A stretch of DNA of 64,000 bases. Origin: JAHJQZ01 sp963675235 (GTDB taxonomy: Bacteria; Pseudomonadota; Alphaproteobacteria; Rhizobiales; Devosiaceae). The stretch spans positions 744,001 through 808,000 of the forward strand of contig CAXXFU010000002.1 in the NCBI GenBank assembly GCA_963675235.2, read 5' to 3'. The translations under genes were made by a program, and so were the position numbers. A model generated the notes under the pieces. It did not search any database. It was not told where the DNA came from and was given only the letters and a program-made list of their open reading frames with translations. Shown piece by piece: positions 34,943 to 43,159 of this stretch (position 1 is its first letter; the number at the start of each line of letters is the position of its first letter).

Positions 34943-35542
34943 TCAGGCCGACATGGATGCGTTTTCGGCGTCCAGAGGCTTCCTGCGCCGCATGAACCCG
35001 AGTGCGCCGAGACCGGCAAGGCCGGAGAGCAGCAGCGGCAGGGCAGCTGGAACCGGAACGACGGTGGAATCGATGAGACTCGCATAGCTGGCGTCGAAAT
35101 GACCTCCGGGATTGAAGGTAAGCGATCCGACAATCCTGAGGTTGAGGTTATTGGTTCCGGGAACCGTGCTGGCGTTGACGCCGCCACCGACGCCGCTCGC
35201 ATTCTGGACGCGCGGATAGCTGGCGTTCAGATCGATCGCAGCACTGAAAATGTCGAACAGGAATTCCTCGTCATTGAGGAAAGTCACGCTAGCGGCAAAG
35301 GGGTTGAAGAAGGTGAATGTCGTCTCCGAGATGTTGACACCAATCAGATTGGTGGCGCTCAGATCCTGGATGTAGAACTCAACGCCGCCGCCAATGACGG
35401 CGGAACTTGCACTGCACTGGTAACTGCCGGACAGGATCGAACAGCCGACGGATTTGCCGACAAGAGACGCCTGGGACGGCGAAACCGCCGCAACGATCAT
35501 GGAGAGTGTCGTTGCGATGAAAAATAAAGTTTTGCCAATCAT
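34943..35542 (-). CDS. exported protein with VPxPA-CTERM sorting signal
   Basis: A 199-residue protein. Residues 1-25 are a signal peptide ending SQA/SL. The mature part is beta-rich with two early cysteines in VGCSILSGSYQCSAS. From residue 162 the sequence VPVPAALPLL, a short hydrophobic helix and RRRK form a VPLPA/PEP-CTERM-type sorting signal, read by an exosortase that cuts after the motif and releases or anchors the protein at the surface. AAGG precedes ATG. No exosortase is in this window. A 16-residue tail after the basic cluster is longer than usual. Confidence 0.78.
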   Translation of the reverse strand: MIGKTLFFIATTLSMIVAAVSPSQASLVGKSVGCSILSGSYQCSASSAVIGGGVEFYIQDLSATNLIGVNISETTFTFFNPFAASVTFLNDEEFLFDIFSAAIDLNASYPRVQNASGVGGGVNASTVPGTNNLNLRIVGSLTFNPGGHFDASYASLIDSTVVPVPAALPLLLSGLAGLGALGFMRRRKPLDAENASMSA

Positions 35543-35727
35543 GTAAGTTACCCTTGGTTGTCAAAAAAAGGAGGGCTGCTCCGGCACCGAAGCGGCCCTG
35601 ATAGGGTTCGTCGAATATTGGTAGTTATACCTAATAAGTAGTGTCCCTAGGCGCTGTCAATTGCCGATCGGTTTGCCGGGATGACGAGGATGTCCGGCTA
35701 TCTCCAGCACTGCTCGATGCGCGAAGG

Positions 35728-36447
35728 TCAGCGAGACAGGTTGCGCGCCGGGCGGACGTGGTCCTCGAACGGTACGTGGCGCCACCGAAATGATGTGCCT
35801 TCGACGCATTCGGGTCGACTGATCCGGTCCATGCGGAAGTGGCGGAAGGCCTCGCGGGCAGGATCCCAGGCCACCAGGTACCACAGGGGTGGCAGGATCA
35901 GCATGGCCTGCGGCTCAATGCTGCGAATGGTTTCGTTCCCTTTGGCATCGCGGTAGCGAAAACGCAGGTGCTGGCGCTGAAGGAATGCCGTCTCGAATGC
36001 CGGCAGGAGCGCCGGGTCCATCTCAGCCATGTCGGAAATGTCGACCTGCGGCGCCAGCACCCCGACGAAGAGGCAATCCAGAAACAGGCGCAAATCACGC
36101 AGTTTGTCCGATGGCAGGGCGCGCTCGATCTTGGCTAGCCCGGCATCGGCGAGGCCGGAGAAGGGCAGATTTCCTGCCGCTCGCATCGAGGCGACGCTGA
36201 TCAGGAGCGCAAAGACCTCGGAGACCGAGAGCCGTGCTGTCGTCTGTACCGATTGCGGATCGAGCTGCAGCCCGCCACCGCGCCCGGGTTCGGAATGAAT
36301 GACGAAGCCCTCGTCGCGCAGCGCCCCGATGTCACGCAATACCGTGCGCCGCGACGCGCCGACTTCCTCGGCGAGGTCGGCGATTGTCGATGTGCCGTTG
36401 CGGCGAAGGCTGCGCACAATGGCGTCTTGTCGGAGGCGAGTATTCAT
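35728..36447 (-). CDS. WYL-domain transcriptional regulator (YafY type)
   Basis: A 239-residue regulator. Residues 5-60 form a winged helix (IVRSLRRNGTSTIADLAEEV, SRRTVLRDIGALRDEGF). Residues about 130-225 form a WYL domain, with PLWYLVAWDPAREAFRHFRMDRIS near the C-terminus. Such proteins respond to small ligands or nucleic acid. It is divergent from an epoxide-hydrolase-like gene. The 87-base gap contains a strong inverted repeat, its probable operator, so it likely controls both genes. Confidence 0.88.
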   Translation of the reverse strand: MNTRLRQDAIVRSLRRNGTSTIADLAEEVGASRRTVLRDIGALRDEGFVIHSEPGRGGGLQLDPQSVQTTARLSVSEVFALLISVASMRAAGNLPFSGLADAGLAKIERALPSDKLRDLRLFLDCLFVGVLAPQVDISDMAEMDPALLPAFETAFLQRQHLRFRYRDAKGNETIRSIEPQAMLILPPLWYLVAWDPAREAFRHFRMDRISRPECVEGTSFRWRHVPFEDHVRPARNLSR

Positions 36448-36468
36448 CTCGCAACCCTGCCACTAAAA

Positions 36469-36487
36469 GGTGTCAAAATTTGGCACC
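36469..36487. promoter_or_regulatory. inverted-repeat operator between WYL regulator and hydrolase
   Basis: GGTGTCAAAATTTGGCACC has nine-base arms GGTGTCAAA and TTTGGCACC with one mismatch. It is centred about 30 bases before the regulator ATG and about 57 before the hydrolase ATG. Confidence 0.7.
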
Positions 36488-36534
36488 ATTCGGCTTTAGG
36501 CAGTGGCCATGCACTTCAACAAAGGTGAAACGAA

Positions 36535-37479
36535 ATGCTCAAAACGATCGATTTTCCCGAGCCCACCATGGTCGCGGTCAACGGTGTGGAACTCGAAGTC
36601 TTCGAAGCCGGACAGGAAAATGCGGGAAAACCCGTTGTCCTGTGTCACGGCTGGCCGGGGCTTGCCTTGTCCTGGCGCCAGCAGGTGCCGGCGCTCGTGG
36701 CGGCGGGCTATCACGTCATCGTTCCGAACCAGCGGGGTTTCGGCAATTCATCGCGTCCGGCCGAGGTGACGGACTACGACATCGAACACCTGACCGGCGA
36801 TCTCGTCGCGCTTCTCGACCACTATGGATATCAGGACGCGACCTTCATCGGTCACGACTGGGGGGCGATGGTCGTATGGGGGCTGGCGCTGCTGCATCCG
36901 ACCCGCGTCAACAAGGTGATCAATCTGAGCCTGCCGTACCAGGAGCGGGGCGAAATCCCCTGGATCGAGCTTCTCGAGCAGATCCTTGGCGAGGACTATT
37001 ATTTCGTCCACTTCAATCGCCATCCGGGCGTTGCCGACGCCATTCTCGATGCGAATGCGGCTCGCTTTCTCCGCAACCTCTACCGGAAGAACGAACCGCT
37101 CACACAACCCGAGCCGGGCATGATGATGATCAATCTCGCCCGGGCGGAAACAGCACTTGGCGAGCCCGTGATGAGTGAGAAAGAAATGTCTGCCTTCATC
37201 TCCACCTTCGAGACATCCGGGTTTGCCGGCGGCATCAACTGGTATCGGAACCTCGATCGCAACTGGCACTTGCTGGCGGATGTGGATCCCGTCATCCAGC
37301 ACCCGACGCTGATGATCCATGGCGAGCGAGATGTCGTCCCGCAGTTCGACAGGATTGCCGAGTTCGTGCCCAACGTCGAAGTGGTGACACTCGACTGCGG
37401 TCACTGGATCCAGCAGGAAAGACCGGAAGAAACCAACCGGGCGATCCTGCAATGGCTGGCAAAACAGGGTGAAGCCTGA
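36535..37479 (+). CDS. alpha/beta hydrolase, epoxide hydrolase-like
   Basis: A 314-residue soluble hydrolase. The oxyanion motif HGWPG is at residues 38-42. The nucleophile is Asp108 in GHDWG; aspartate rather than serine, with the WPG context, indicates the epoxide hydrolase/haloalkane dehalogenase branch. The charge-relay acid is probably Asp266 (GERD) and the base His290 (DCGHW). A tyrosine in NWYRN near 238 suits the epoxide-activating cap residue, favouring epoxide hydrolase. It is divergent from and probably controlled by the WYL regulator. The substrate is unknown. Confidence 0.87.
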   Translation: MLKTIDFPEPTMVAVNGVELEVFEAGQENAGKPVVLCHGWPGLALSWRQQVPALVAAGYHVIVPNQRGFGNSSRPAEVTDYDIEHLTGDLVALLDHYGYQDATFIGHDWGAMVVWGLALLHPTRVNKVINLSLPYQERGEIPWIELLEQILGEDYYFVHFNRHPGVADAILDANAARFLRNLYRKNEPLTQPEPGMMMINLARAETALGEPVMSEKEMSAFISTFETSGFAGGINWYRNLDRNWHLLADVDPVIQHPTLMIHGERDVVPQFDRIAEFVPNVEVVTLDCGHWIQQERPEETNRAILQWLAKQGEA

Positions 37480-37552
37480 TCACAAGGGCGCTTGTGCCTG
37501 GCAGCAAAACCAGCTCGGCTTTTGCGAATAGGTGTGCGCGCGAAGCGGAGCC

Positions 37553-37735
37553 GAATGCAGTTCGGCTCCGCGTTTGCCGTGAGTGCGGGTGGGGCAGTCA
37601 CGGCAAAGTCGACCTGGCGCGGTCAGCGGGTGAAGGCGGGATCGGTGCGGAGGACCAGACCGAGAAGATGCCGCCGGGGGTGAGCGCGTGCGGGCGGCGG
37701 CAATGCCCTTGCCGTGCAAATCGAGTCATTTCCCA
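37553..37735 (-). pseudogene. decayed fragment related to the spermidine-synthase-like gene
   Basis: Read on the minus strand, pieces in different frames encode NDSICTARAL, GGIFSVWSSAP, DPAFTR and PTRTHGKRGAELH. They correspond to NDALYTASGL, GGIFSVWSSAP, DPAFTR and PTRARGKRGARH in the last 70 residues of the intact gene at 38980-39648. Frameshifts and a deletion between DPAFTR and PTRTH show it is non-functional. It lies between the hydrolase and the cupin gene. Confidence 0.7.
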
Positions 37736-37802
37736 ATCGGGCCAAGCACCGCAACGCCGCCGCTGCAAACTTGACGGCACCTCCCTGTCCCGATAGAAGG
37801 AA

Positions 37803-37818
37803 TAGACCGGTCGGTCTA
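37803..37818. promoter_or_regulatory. TetR-type operator upstream of the cupin gene
   Basis: TAGACCGGTCGGTCTA has perfect seven-base arms TAGACCG and CGGTCTA around GT. The form TAGACCGGTCGGTCTA is typical of TetR/AcrR sites. It lies about 30 bases before the cupin ATG, where binding would block transcription. The TetR gene two positions downstream is the obvious ligand-responsive repressor. Confidence 0.8.
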
Positions 37819-37845
37819 ATTGTGGACGCGCGAGGGAGATTGGAA

Positions 37846-38232
37846 ATGCGAGTTTCGAAAAATGACGTGGACATCAGGATGCAGATTCCCGGCGCTGTCA
37901 TTCGGCAGCGCAAGGAATTTGGTGACGCAACCGGCCTGGGCAAGATAAGCGGCGAGTACTTCACCCTCTCGGCGGGGGTGGACACGACGCCGCTGTTTCA
38001 GGGGCTGGAGGGAAACTTGTGCCAAGTCCCGCATTGGGGCTTCGTGCTTCAGGGGCAACTGACCACGACCGATGCGACTGGCGTCGAGGAAACGGTCGAG
38101 GCCAACGATCTGTTCTATTGGCCGCCCGGGCACAACGTGAAGGTCGATGCCGATGCGGAGATCATCATGTTCAGCCCGCAACATGAGCACAGCGAGGTCA
38201 TCAACCACATGATCGAGATGACCAAGGGCTGA
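37846..38232 (+). CDS. small cupin-domain protein
   Basis: A 128-residue single-domain cupin. The core runs from LCQVPHWGFVLQGQLTT (first cupin motif, with one His) to ANDLFYWPPGHNVKVDADAEIIMFSPQHEH, which supplies the second motif. The His-rich end PQHEHSEV is unusual. GAGGGAG precedes ATG 37846. An operator palindrome lies directly upstream and a TetR regulator directly downstream. It may be an enzyme or binding protein for a small, possibly toxic ligand; the substrate cannot be read. Confidence 0.75.
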   Translation: MRVSKNDVDIRMQIPGAVIRQRKEFGDATGLGKISGEYFTLSAGVDTTPLFQGLEGNLCQVPHWGFVLQGQLTTTDATGVEETVEANDLFYWPPGHNVKVDADAEIIMFSPQHEHSEVINHMIEMTKG

Positions 38233-38320
38233 AGCCGGCTAACGGACTGCCAAAATGAATGCCCCGGTCGCGGGAACGCAAATGGATGCAATGGCGAGGC
38301 CCGACGCCTAGAGTGTAGCG

Positions 38321-38899
38321 ATGATTCACGCAACCAAGCAGCGCCTCATCGGCGCGGGCCTCCCTTTGCTGCTGAAGCACGGATACAATGATCTGGGCAT
38401 TCAGGCGTTGTTGTCGGAGGCGGGGATTCCGAAGGGCTCGTTCTACCATCACTTTCGGGACAAGGAGGACTTTGCCCTGCAGGTGATCGACGCCTACATG
38501 GCGCAGGTTCACGACGGCCTAGATGCTTGTCTCGGAGACAGGTCAAAACCTCCGCTTGTGCGGATTCGGGCCTTTTTCGAGATGATCGAGAGCTCCTATC
38601 GTGAAGAGGGCTACATGGGATGCCTTCTTGGCGGCCTGGGCCAGGAACTGTCGGGCGTCAGCGAGGTGTTCCGGCAGAAAATCGAATCGTGTTTTTTCGC
38701 GATTTCCCAAAGGCTGGCCGGCTGCCTGAAAGAAGCGCAGCAGCTTGGCGAAATTGCCGAGGATTCCGATGTGTCTCGGATGGCCGACCTTCTGATCGAT
38801 TGCTGGGAGGGGGCCGCTCTGCGTAGCCGCCTCCGGCGCAACCCGACCTCCCTTGATGAGATGCTCAACTTTTACCTCCGCGCGGTTGTCGGTGGCTGA
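38321..38899 (+). CDS. TetR/AcrR family transcriptional regulator
   Basis: A 192-residue regulator. The N-terminal helix-turn-helix (residues about 5-50) has the family pattern RLIGAGLPLLLKHGYNDLGIQALLSEAGIPKGSFYHHF. The C-terminal ligand domain includes GCLLGGLGQELSG and several cysteines, and resembles the TetR_C group near YxaF/LmrA-like proteins. It probably binds the 16-base palindrome before the cupin gene about 500 bases upstream and represses that gene. No membrane pump is adjacent. Confidence 0.88.
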   Translation: MIHATKQRLIGAGLPLLLKHGYNDLGIQALLSEAGIPKGSFYHHFRDKEDFALQVIDAYMAQVHDGLDACLGDRSKPPLVRIRAFFEMIESSYREEGYMGCLLGGLGQELSGVSEVFRQKIESCFFAISQRLAGCLKEAQQLGEIAEDSDVSRMADLLIDCWEGAALRSRLRRNPTSLDEMLNFYLRAVVGG

Positions 38900-38979
38900 A
38901 CTCTGCGTATCTGGCATCGAGCGGATGGTGGGCGATGCCGATGCGTAGACAGCTGCGCGTCGTCGCACGAGGCTTCAAG

Positions 38980-39648
38980 TCATCCCTTCACCGCCAGCCA
39001 GATCATGTGCCGTGCGCCACGCTTGCCTCGGGCCCGGGTCGGAACCTCGCTGACCGTGAAACCGGCCTGTAGCAACCGGCGGGTAAAGGCAGGGTCGGGG
39101 GCGGAGGACCAGACTGAGAAGATTCCGCCCGAGGTGAGCGCGCGGTGAGCGGCGGCGAGTCCGCTTGCCGTGTAGAGGGCGTCGTTGCCCTTGCGCGTCA
39201 AACCGTCGGGGCCGTTATCGACATCGAGCAGGATGGCGTCGTAGTCGGCGCGCGCTGTTGCGATGAGCGGGACGACATCGCCCCGGTGGATGCCGACGCG
39301 CGGGTCTTCCAGGCAGCCCGCGAACAGGTCGACCATCGGACCTCTCGCCCAGGCGATGACGGCCGGCACAAGCTCTGCGACGGTGATCCGTGCGTCCGGT
39401 TCGAGCGCGGAGAGGGCAGCGCGCAGCGTGAAACCCATGCCAAGGCCACCAATGAGAAGGCGCGGTTTCTCACGCCCGGCAATGCGGTTGCAAGCGAGGG
39501 TTGCGAGCGCTTCCTCCGAGCCTGACAGGCGACTGTTCATCAGTTCGTTGGTGCCGAGCATGATCGAGAACTCGTCGCCCCTGCGCATCAGCGTGAGGTC
39601 ATGACCGTCTTCGAGCGTGACGGTATCGAGCCGGATCAGTGGCAGCAT
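38980..39648 (-). CDS. spermidine synthase-like methyltransferase-fold protein
   Basis: A 222-residue protein with the class I methyltransferase/polyamine synthase fold. The nucleotide loop is LLIGGLGMGFTLRA near residue 67, acidic strand ends occur at TVAEL and HRGDV, and LLDVDNGPDG lies near 145. It is shorter than true spermidine synthases (about 280) and lacks the N-terminal beta-barrel domain, so the substrate is uncertain. ATG 39648 is chosen because MLPLIRLDTVTLEDG is family-like; the upstream extension is basic and unconvincing. A decayed relative lies about 1.3 kb away. Confidence 0.7.
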   Translation of the reverse strand: MLPLIRLDTVTLEDGHDLTLMRRGDEFSIMLGTNELMNSRLSGSEEALATLACNRIAGREKPRLLIGGLGMGFTLRAALSALEPDARITVAELVPAVIAWARGPMVDLFAGCLEDPRVGIHRGDVVPLIATARADYDAILLDVDNGPDGLTRKGNDALYTASGLAAAHRALTSGGIFSVWSSAPDPAFTRRLLQAGFTVSEVPTRARGKRGARHMIWLAVKG

Positions 39649-39787
39649 TGCGAGGGTCCCCAGGGTGGAAGCGAGGCATGCGAAGCGCGTGCGTCGCGAG
39701 TGGTACATGCCAGCAGGCGCGCTGGAAACACCGGCAAGGCCATATACCGGTGGAAGCCCCTGGGCGGCGCTGCTGCCTTGGCGCCTG

Positions 39788-41251
39788 TCAGCCCGCGACT
39801 GCTGTCAGCGGGCAGGCATCGGCGGAAAAGATGCCGGTATGGCCGTCGAAGGCGTAGGTGGCGCGCATCCGCTCGGCCAGCGCCGGCAGCTGGCGCAAGG
39901 CTTCGGTGATGCGGGATACCTCCTCAGCGCTCATCAGGTAGTTGAGGCTGAAGCGCGTAAAGCCGGGTTTTTCGGTCAAATCACCGGCGAGGATCTTCTG
40001 GCGCAGCCGGTCGGACATGGCGCGGTCGATGTGGAGCAACTGGTGACCATAGGGACCGGCGCAGGCGCAGCCGCCGCGGGCCTGGATGCCGAAATAGTCG
40101 CTGAGGAGGCGGGTGATGTATTGCGGATGGAAGGGCTGGCCGGTGCTGTCGGTGACGACGATCGAGAAGATCGGCAGGCGGGCCGTATCGTGGTGGCCGA
40201 GAACGGAGACCTGCTCCATGGTCTCGATCTCCTCCATCATGCTGCCGGCAAGACCGGCATCGATGACGCCGATGCGGTCTGTTCCGACGACCTGCTTGAG
40301 GATCAGCACCAGGGCGGCGCGGATGTCGCCGACAATATTGGGGGTGCCGGCCTCTTCGCGCTCGGCGATGTCGAGCGAATAGTCCTGGGTATCGGAATTG
40401 ACGAAGCGCACCGTGCCGCCGCCGGGAAAGGTCGGGACGGTGGCGGCAACGGAATCGCGGCGGATGACAAGAAGGCCCGAAGCCGCCGGGCCGCCGATGA
40501 ACTTGTGCGGCGACAGCGCGATGGCGTCGATCGGGGCGTCGGACGCCGGCACCATGTCGATGGGCAGATAAGGTCCACCTCCGGCGTAGTCCCAGACTGA
40601 CAGCGCCCCAGCCGTCTTGAGCCGTCTCGTCACCGCGACGACATCGGTCAGGATTCCGGAAACGTTCGAAGCCGCCGAAAAACTGCCGACGACCAGGCCG
40701 CTCGCCGTTGCGAGAGCTTTGTCGAGCGCATCGAGATCCGGACCGCCGTGTTCGGCTTCGGGCAGTTCGATGACGCGGGCGCCGCTTTCGCGCCAGGGCA
40801 GGATGTTGGAGTGGTGCTCATAGGGACCGATGATGATCGTTGCCCCGCGTCCGCTGGCGACGGCCTTGTCGACGCCGAGCAGGTGAACAAGACGGTTGAG
40901 ACCGGTGGTCGCGCCCGATCCGGTAAAGATCACGGCATGGTCGTCACCGGCGCCACACAAGCGGGCGATCTCGTCGCGGGCGGCCTGCCGGAGACTGGTA
41001 ATGGCAGCGCCGCACCAGGAACTCTCCGTGTGGCTGTTGGCGTAGATCGGCAGCACGCGCTCGAGGATCACCTCCTCGATCTGGCGTACGGCGCGGCCGG
41101 AAGCAACATAATCGGCATAAAGCATCGGCTTGTCGCCGAACGGTCCTTCGACCATCAGGTCGCGGCCGATCAGACCGGAACGCAAGGCGGCGATGGCATC
41201 GGTTCCCTCGAACTGGGCGCGGAACGAGTCAAAGAAGGCTTGCGGGTCCAT
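39788..41251 (-). CDS. class V aminotransferase (cysteine desulfurase-like)
   Basis: A 487-residue PLP enzyme. The cofactor lysine is Lys250 in ALSPHKFIGGP and the His of YEHHSN near 146 stacks on PLP. A GGCACAG motif at Cys395/Cys397 recalls the catalytic-cysteine loop of desulfurases, although the protein is longer than SufS (about 410). It may be a desulfurase, a Cys/selenocysteine lyase or another class V enzyme. GGAG precedes ATG 41251. A divergent Lrp/AsnC regulator 95 bases away suggests control by an amino acid that may be its substrate. Confidence 0.8.
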   Translation of the reverse strand: MDPQAFFDSFRAQFEGTDAIAALRSGLIGRDLMVEGPFGDKPMLYADYVASGRAVRQIEEVILERVLPIYANSHTESSWCGAAITSLRQAARDEIARLCGAGDDHAVIFTGSGATTGLNRLVHLLGVDKAVASGRGATIIIGPYEHHSNILPWRESGARVIELPEAEHGGPDLDALDKALATASGLVVGSFSAASNVSGILTDVVAVTRRLKTAGALSVWDYAGGGPYLPIDMVPASDAPIDAIALSPHKFIGGPAASGLLVIRRDSVAATVPTFPGGGTVRFVNSDTQDYSLDIAEREEAGTPNIVGDIRAALVLILKQVVGTDRIGVIDAGLAGSMMEEIETMEQVSVLGHHDTARLPIFSIVVTDSTGQPFHPQYITRLLSDYFGIQARGGCACAGPYGHQLLHIDRAMSDRLRQKILAGDLTEKPGFTRFSLNYLMSAEEVSRITEALRQLPALAERMRATYAFDGHTGIFSADACPLTAVAG

Positions 41252-41346
41252 GTCGGCATCTCCAGGTCTTTGCACATGGATATTGACACAAACGAGTGCA
41301 GAGAATTCTATGAAAGTGATATCAGTACTGGGCAACAAGCGATCAT

Positions 41347-41823
41347 ATGAACGAGATAGCTCACAAAATTGATGAAATTGATAGAAAGATAATTGCGTTG
41401 ATGCAGGCAGACGCCAGCATGTCGCAACGCGCCTTGTCGGAACGGATCGGCCTGTCGCAGAACGCCTGCTGGCGCCGATTGCAGAAGCTGAACGAGTCCG
41501 GCGTGCTCAAGGGCTGTACGGCACGCATCGATACGCGTGCCTTGGGGTTGGACCTGACTGTCTTCGTCATGATCCGCACCCGCCACCACGATGTCGAGTG
41601 GTCGAAGCGTTTTCTACAGCGGGCGGAATCGATCCCGGAAATCGTCGAACTGCACCGCGTCGGCGGTGAGTGGGACTACCTGCTCAAGGTGGTGACGACC
41701 AACATGGCCGGCTACGATCGGGCCTATCAGGCGCTGATCGTCGGCCTCGATTTCGAGACGGTGACGGGTATTTTCTCGATGGAGACAATGCTCGAGGGAC
41801 GGCCGCTGGCGGTGTCACGCTAG
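41347..41823 (+). CDS. Lrp/AsnC family transcriptional regulator
   Basis: A 158-residue regulator. Residues 8-55 form the AsnC winged helix (IDEIDRKIIALMQADASMSQRALSERIGLSQNACWRRLQKLNESGVL) and residues 65-150 the RAM ligand-binding domain (VFVMIRTRHHDVEW, VGGEWDYLLKVV). It is divergent from a PLP aminotransferase gene, a common arrangement for Lrp-type regulators that sense the enzyme's substrate and activate it. No distinct operator could be singled out in the AT-rich 95-base gap. Confidence 0.93.
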   Translation: MNEIAHKIDEIDRKIIALMQADASMSQRALSERIGLSQNACWRRLQKLNESGVLKGCTARIDTRALGLDLTVFVMIRTRHHDVEWSKRFLQRAESIPEIVELHRVGGEWDYLLKVVTTNMAGYDRAYQALIVGLDFETVTGIFSMETMLEGRPLAVSR

Positions 41824-41908
41824 ATGTGCCGGAAAGCGGTAGCGGCTCGGAACCAGCACGAATGACTGTGGGCGCGTTTGCATCGGTGCAGGAGTGCCCG
41901 GACCGGAA

Positions 41909-42136
41909 CTATCGTGCCGCGCCACGCGCCCGGGGCGCCTTGGCCGTGCGGGGTCTTTTGTTCGACCAGTCCGATCGGTCCGGATCCGTGCCCGAAGGCA
42001 GATGAAGCGTGTTGGGTCCGTCCTTGCGCGGCCTGACAGATGCATCCGCCGCCGACTGCGACTTGCTCGCGTCTATGGCGGGTTTGGTTATGGCTTTGAA
42101 GAGGTTTTCGGCGCGCGTACGCGCAAGAGTCGTCAT
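41909..42136 (-). CDS. small basic, disordered protein
   Basis: A possible 75-residue protein starting MTTLARTRAENLFKAI, with AAGGA about seven bases before ATG. The rest is polar, rich in Arg, Lys, Ser and Pro and probably disordered, ending KAPRARGAAR. No family recognised. A small positively charged protein in a gene-poor stretch (about 500 bases between the Lrp-type gene and the next conserved gene) might bind nucleic acid, but a chance frame cannot be excluded. Confidence 0.38.
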   Translation of the reverse strand: MTTLARTRAENLFKAITKPAIDASKSQSAADASVRPRKDGPNTLHLPSGTDPDRSDWSNKRPRTAKAPRARGAAR

Positions 42137-42340
42137 TGAAGTTCCTTGCAGATGGTAGCGTGGGGTCTGAAGCGCATGGACAGATATGCCACACGCAGCA
42201 GGCGAGCGAACTGAAGCATTCGCACTTTCTGGAGCAATCCGATCATTCCGGCGGGCCGGAAGGTCGGTGCCGCGATGGCTGAGAACGCAGAGTCCATTTA
42301 TGGAGATGAAAAGCGTTCCATTCAAGGCAGGAATTGATCG

Positions 42341-42598
42341 TCAACGACGGCTGATGGCGATGCTGACCATGTTGTCGTTCTCGGCCTTTGGCTGAGGAGC
42401 CGTTTGTGTGCAGGGCGATAGATCGAGTTCTTCGACAACCCGCTCGTAGCGTTCGCTCTGGCATTGCACCCGGTAAAGCATCGGGCCTTTGTCATGCGGC
42501 AGGCAGGCGAGAACCGTGCAGGGGCCCTTGGGGCGGTTGGAGTGCATTGGCGAGGAGCTGAGATCCAGCATCTGGCCCACTTTGAAGGCGTGTGGCAT
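42341..42598 (-). CDS. conserved small protein of unknown function
   Basis: An 85-residue protein starting MPHAFKVGQMLDLSSSP, then NRPKGPCTVLACLPHD and PMLYRVQCQSERYERVVEE. I recall this pattern (KVGQ.V.L, GPF.V...LP, YR.K...E..ERVV.E) from many short rhizobial proteins of unknown role. It looks like a single small beta-barrel. AAGGAACCCC precedes ATG 42598. The DUF1488 gene is 45 bases upstream on the same strand, so they may be cotranscribed. Confidence 0.68.
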   Translation of the reverse strand: MPHAFKVGQMLDLSSSPMHSNRPKGPCTVLACLPHDKGPMLYRVQCQSERYERVVEELDLSPCTQTAPQPKAENDNMVSIAISRR

Positions 42599-42642
42599 TT
42601 GGGGTTCCTTTTTTTCGATGCATGGCATTGCTGGGGCCGCGG

Positions 42643-42912
42643 TCATTCGACGAAGTCGTCGGCGCTCAAAATGAACGCATGGGTAAGCCTGCCAGTATAG
42701 GCCTTGCGCGCCGCGTCCATGATGCGAGCCCGATTGGCGTCAAAAACGCGGAGGATCGCTGTTTCGTCGGTACCGGCACCTGGAGAGAGACGGAGCAGGG
42801 CATCTTCGTCCACGAAGAACTCGACCTCCATCGAACTATCGTGCCCCCAGAAACGCACACGGGCGTGCCGAGGTTCGTAGCTGCGGCTCTGGTTGGGAAA
42901 ATTCAGGGACAT
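42643..42912 (-). CDS. DUF1488 family protein
   Basis: An 89-residue protein. MSLNFPNQSRSYEP, RVRFWGHDSSMEVEFFVD, LRLSPGAGTDETAILRVFDANRARI and a C-terminal FILSADDF match DUF1488, a family of small alpha/beta proteins of unknown role, frequent in rhizobia. GGAGG lies eight bases before ATG 42912. It heads a short minus-strand group with the next conserved small protein. Confidence 0.85.
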   Translation of the reverse strand: MSLNFPNQSRSYEPRHARVRFWGHDSSMEVEFFVDEDALLRLSPGAGTDETAILRVFDANRARIMDAARKAYTGRLTHAFILSADDFVE

Positions 42913-42946
42913 TTCATGTCCTCCGACGGGAGGGATGTGACCGGGT

Positions 42947-43159
42947 TCATGTGTTTGATGATGGCCGATCCTGAACCACAGTGGCGGTTCGGTCGTCCGA
43001 AACAATCTCACATGCAATCTGGCTCGTAGATGGCCTATTCGCGATGATTTTGGACAGGGCGGCGAACTCGGCCATTCGGCGGGTCGATGCGCGTCTGATT
43101 GCACTCGCGCGGCGCGGGAACGGGATGATCTTGGTGGCAACAGGCACGGTTGGCTCCAT
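42947..43159 (-). CDS. possible small basic protein
   Basis: About 70 residues from ATG 43159 (a longer frame exists). KIIPFPRR near the start is a motif I have seen in many short alphaproteobacterial proteins, and an RRASAIRRASTRR stretch makes the N-terminal half strongly basic. The ribosome site is weak. It ends 34 bases before the DUF1488 ATG. Low confidence. Confidence 0.3.
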   Translation of the reverse strand: MEPTVPVATKIIPFPRRASAIRRASTRRMAEFAALSKIIANRPSTSQIACEIVSDDRTATVVQDRPSSNT

